64,000 nucleotides of DNA from Paludibacter sp. (GTDB lineage Bacteria > Bacteroidota > Bacteroidia > Bacteroidales > Paludibacteraceae). The translations under genes and the position numbers were made by a program. This document shows positions 63,240 to 64,000 of this stretch, in pieces. The notes beneath the pieces are model-generated. The model did not search any database and was not told the origin of the DNA. It saw only the letters and a list, made by a program, of their open reading frames with translations. Every line of letters begins with the position of its first letter. Position 1 is the first letter of the stretch. The DNA lies in the NCBI GenBank assembly GCA_024710005.1, contig JANJVQ010000032.1, positions 1 through 64,000 on the forward strand, written 5' to 3'.

Positions 63240-64000
63240 TTAGTTCTCATTTTCAATAGACTCAATCTCTTCAGCTAAAATAAGCGTTTCGGTTCCAAGC
63301 AATAAATGATCGTAAGTATAAAGTGCTTTTTGGACGTATTCTTTGCTTACAATATCGGGCAGACTGGTATAAGCCGAAGTTTTTAGTTTGTTAATTTGGC
63401 GCAAAGCATATCCCGAAATGGCATCATATTCAATCGCTGTTTTCACATCTTCGAGGTATTCATGATCAACGCTGTTCGATTGTATGATTAACCTTATTTT
63501 ATCGAGTGCATCTCGTTTCGACTTTTCGGTGTCAGATTCAGTGGAGCTTGCAAACAATGCTTTTTTTGTTTCGCTATACATGGCTTCAAATCGTTCCGAG
63601 ACTTCATAACCCTTTTCGTCAGGTGTACTCTGAAGTATGCTGAATGCATCTTGTGGTGAAATATCAACAGGGGTATTTCCCGGGGAATTGAACTTAAAAA
63701 CGTAGTCATTGCCTTTTCGGGCAAAAACAAGCACGCCATCTTTGCCTTTGTCAACCCGCCTTCTGGTTTTTGAACGAAGTGGTAAACTCAACGCTTCTTT
63801 CATCGCAGCTGATCCAATAAACTGATTAAGGAGTGCCCTGTATGCTGTGTCCCACGATTTTTGTTCATCGGTTTCGTTTATTTTTTTATACTGTTCGATA
63901 AAAAATGCACGCAATTGCTCCTCAGAAGTAAGCACTTTCGTATCTTCACCCATAATGGCATGAATCATGGCCATTTTAAGGGTTGAAATTTCTTGGGTAC
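63240..64000 (-). CDS. C-terminal part of a protein upstream of the methyltransferase (probable helicase partner), cut by window edge
   Basis: The frame is open to the window edge (253 residues visible). The visible part begins TQEISTLKMAMIHAIMGED and includes DEQKSWDTAYRALLNQ, LPLRSKTRRRVDKGKDGVLVFARKGNDYVFKFN and a helical end. It contains no motif I can assign. Sequence of this kind occurs at the C-terminus of SNF2-type helicases found beside Eco57I-type methyltransferases in Bacteroidetes, but that is a recollection, not a demonstration. It likely forms one defence operon with the methyltransferase. Confidence 0.7.
   Translation of the reverse strand, partial: TQEISTLKMAMIHAIMGEDTKVLTSEEQLRAFFIEQYKKINETDEQKSWDTAYRALLNQFIGSAAMKEALSLPLRSKTRRRVDKGKDGVLVFARKGNDYVFKFNSPGNTPVDISPQDAFSILQSTPDEKGYEVSERFEAMYSETKKALFASSTESDTEKSKRDALDKIRLIIQSNSVDHEYLEDVKTAIEYDAISGYALRQINKLKTSAYTSLPDIVSKEYVQKALYTYDHLLLGTETLILAEEIESIENEN

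Overview
The window looks like a Bacteroidetes chromosome, most likely a Bacteroidales-type anaerobe. The evidence is a SprA-type outer-membrane giant, many promoters of the Bacteroidetes -33 TTG / -7 TAnnTTTG form, pyruvate:ferredoxin oxidoreductase, pyruvate phosphate dikinase and a pyrBI-type aspartate carbamoyltransferase. I cannot place it to genus from sequence alone. No rRNA, tRNA or CRISPR array was seen.

Layout. Positions 1-3.85 kb are very AT-rich and look like the end of an integrated element: the start of a possible AAA ATPase, a probable replication initiator and a large serine recombinase. The recombinase promoter appears to lie inside the next chromosomal gene, an AlaX-like editing protein. 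From 4.3 to 28 kb there are core genes: ferredoxin, an exported superoxide dismutase, ruvA, sprA, an OFA-type MFS transporter, dnaB, ispE, a membrane-anchored AraC regulator, lipA, a higBA toxin-antitoxin pair, prfC, a fused carbamoyl-phosphate synthase (small plus large subunit in one chain) and mutY. From 27.8 to 33.8 kb a minus-strand run carries a DUF2520 protein, phoH, glyA, a flavin reductase, pyrI, pyrB and a YigZ protein. The pyrBI leader resembles a transcription attenuator with a short leader ORF that ends inside the terminator stem.

From 34 to 46.4 kb lie a bile-acid-type symporter, an acyltransferase and genes of the PEP-pyruvate-oxaloacetate-acetyl-CoA node (ppdK, a biotin carrier, a carboxyltransferase, nifJ), with an AAA ATPase between the last two. 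From 46.4 to 47.5 kb sits a REP-associated tyrosine transposase (RAYT) surrounded by palindromic repeats. The repeats have also entered the RAYT reading frame as a 24-bp tandem array, and one copy supplies the stop codon of nifJ. From 47.5 to 53.8 kb there is a minus-strand operon (surE, lpxH, DUF59, thioesterase, O-methyltransferase, M16 peptidase) followed by topB. From 54 to 57.5 kb are a ferredoxin-NADP reductase, a DUF2721 protein and nadE. The right end (57.5-64 kb) is a defence-like block: a dead RAYT full of another repeat family, a HigB/HigA pair with a metallopeptidase-like antitoxin, a very large Eco57I-type methyltransferase and the C-terminal end of a probable helicase partner.

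A striking background feature is the abundance of small repeats between genes: REP palindromes, seven-base tandem arrays in several spacers, an 8-bp array entering surE, a ~105-bp dispersed element directly 5' of both glyA and the DUF2721 gene, and a 30-bp perfect inverted repeat upstream of topB with a relative upstream of the superoxide dismutase.
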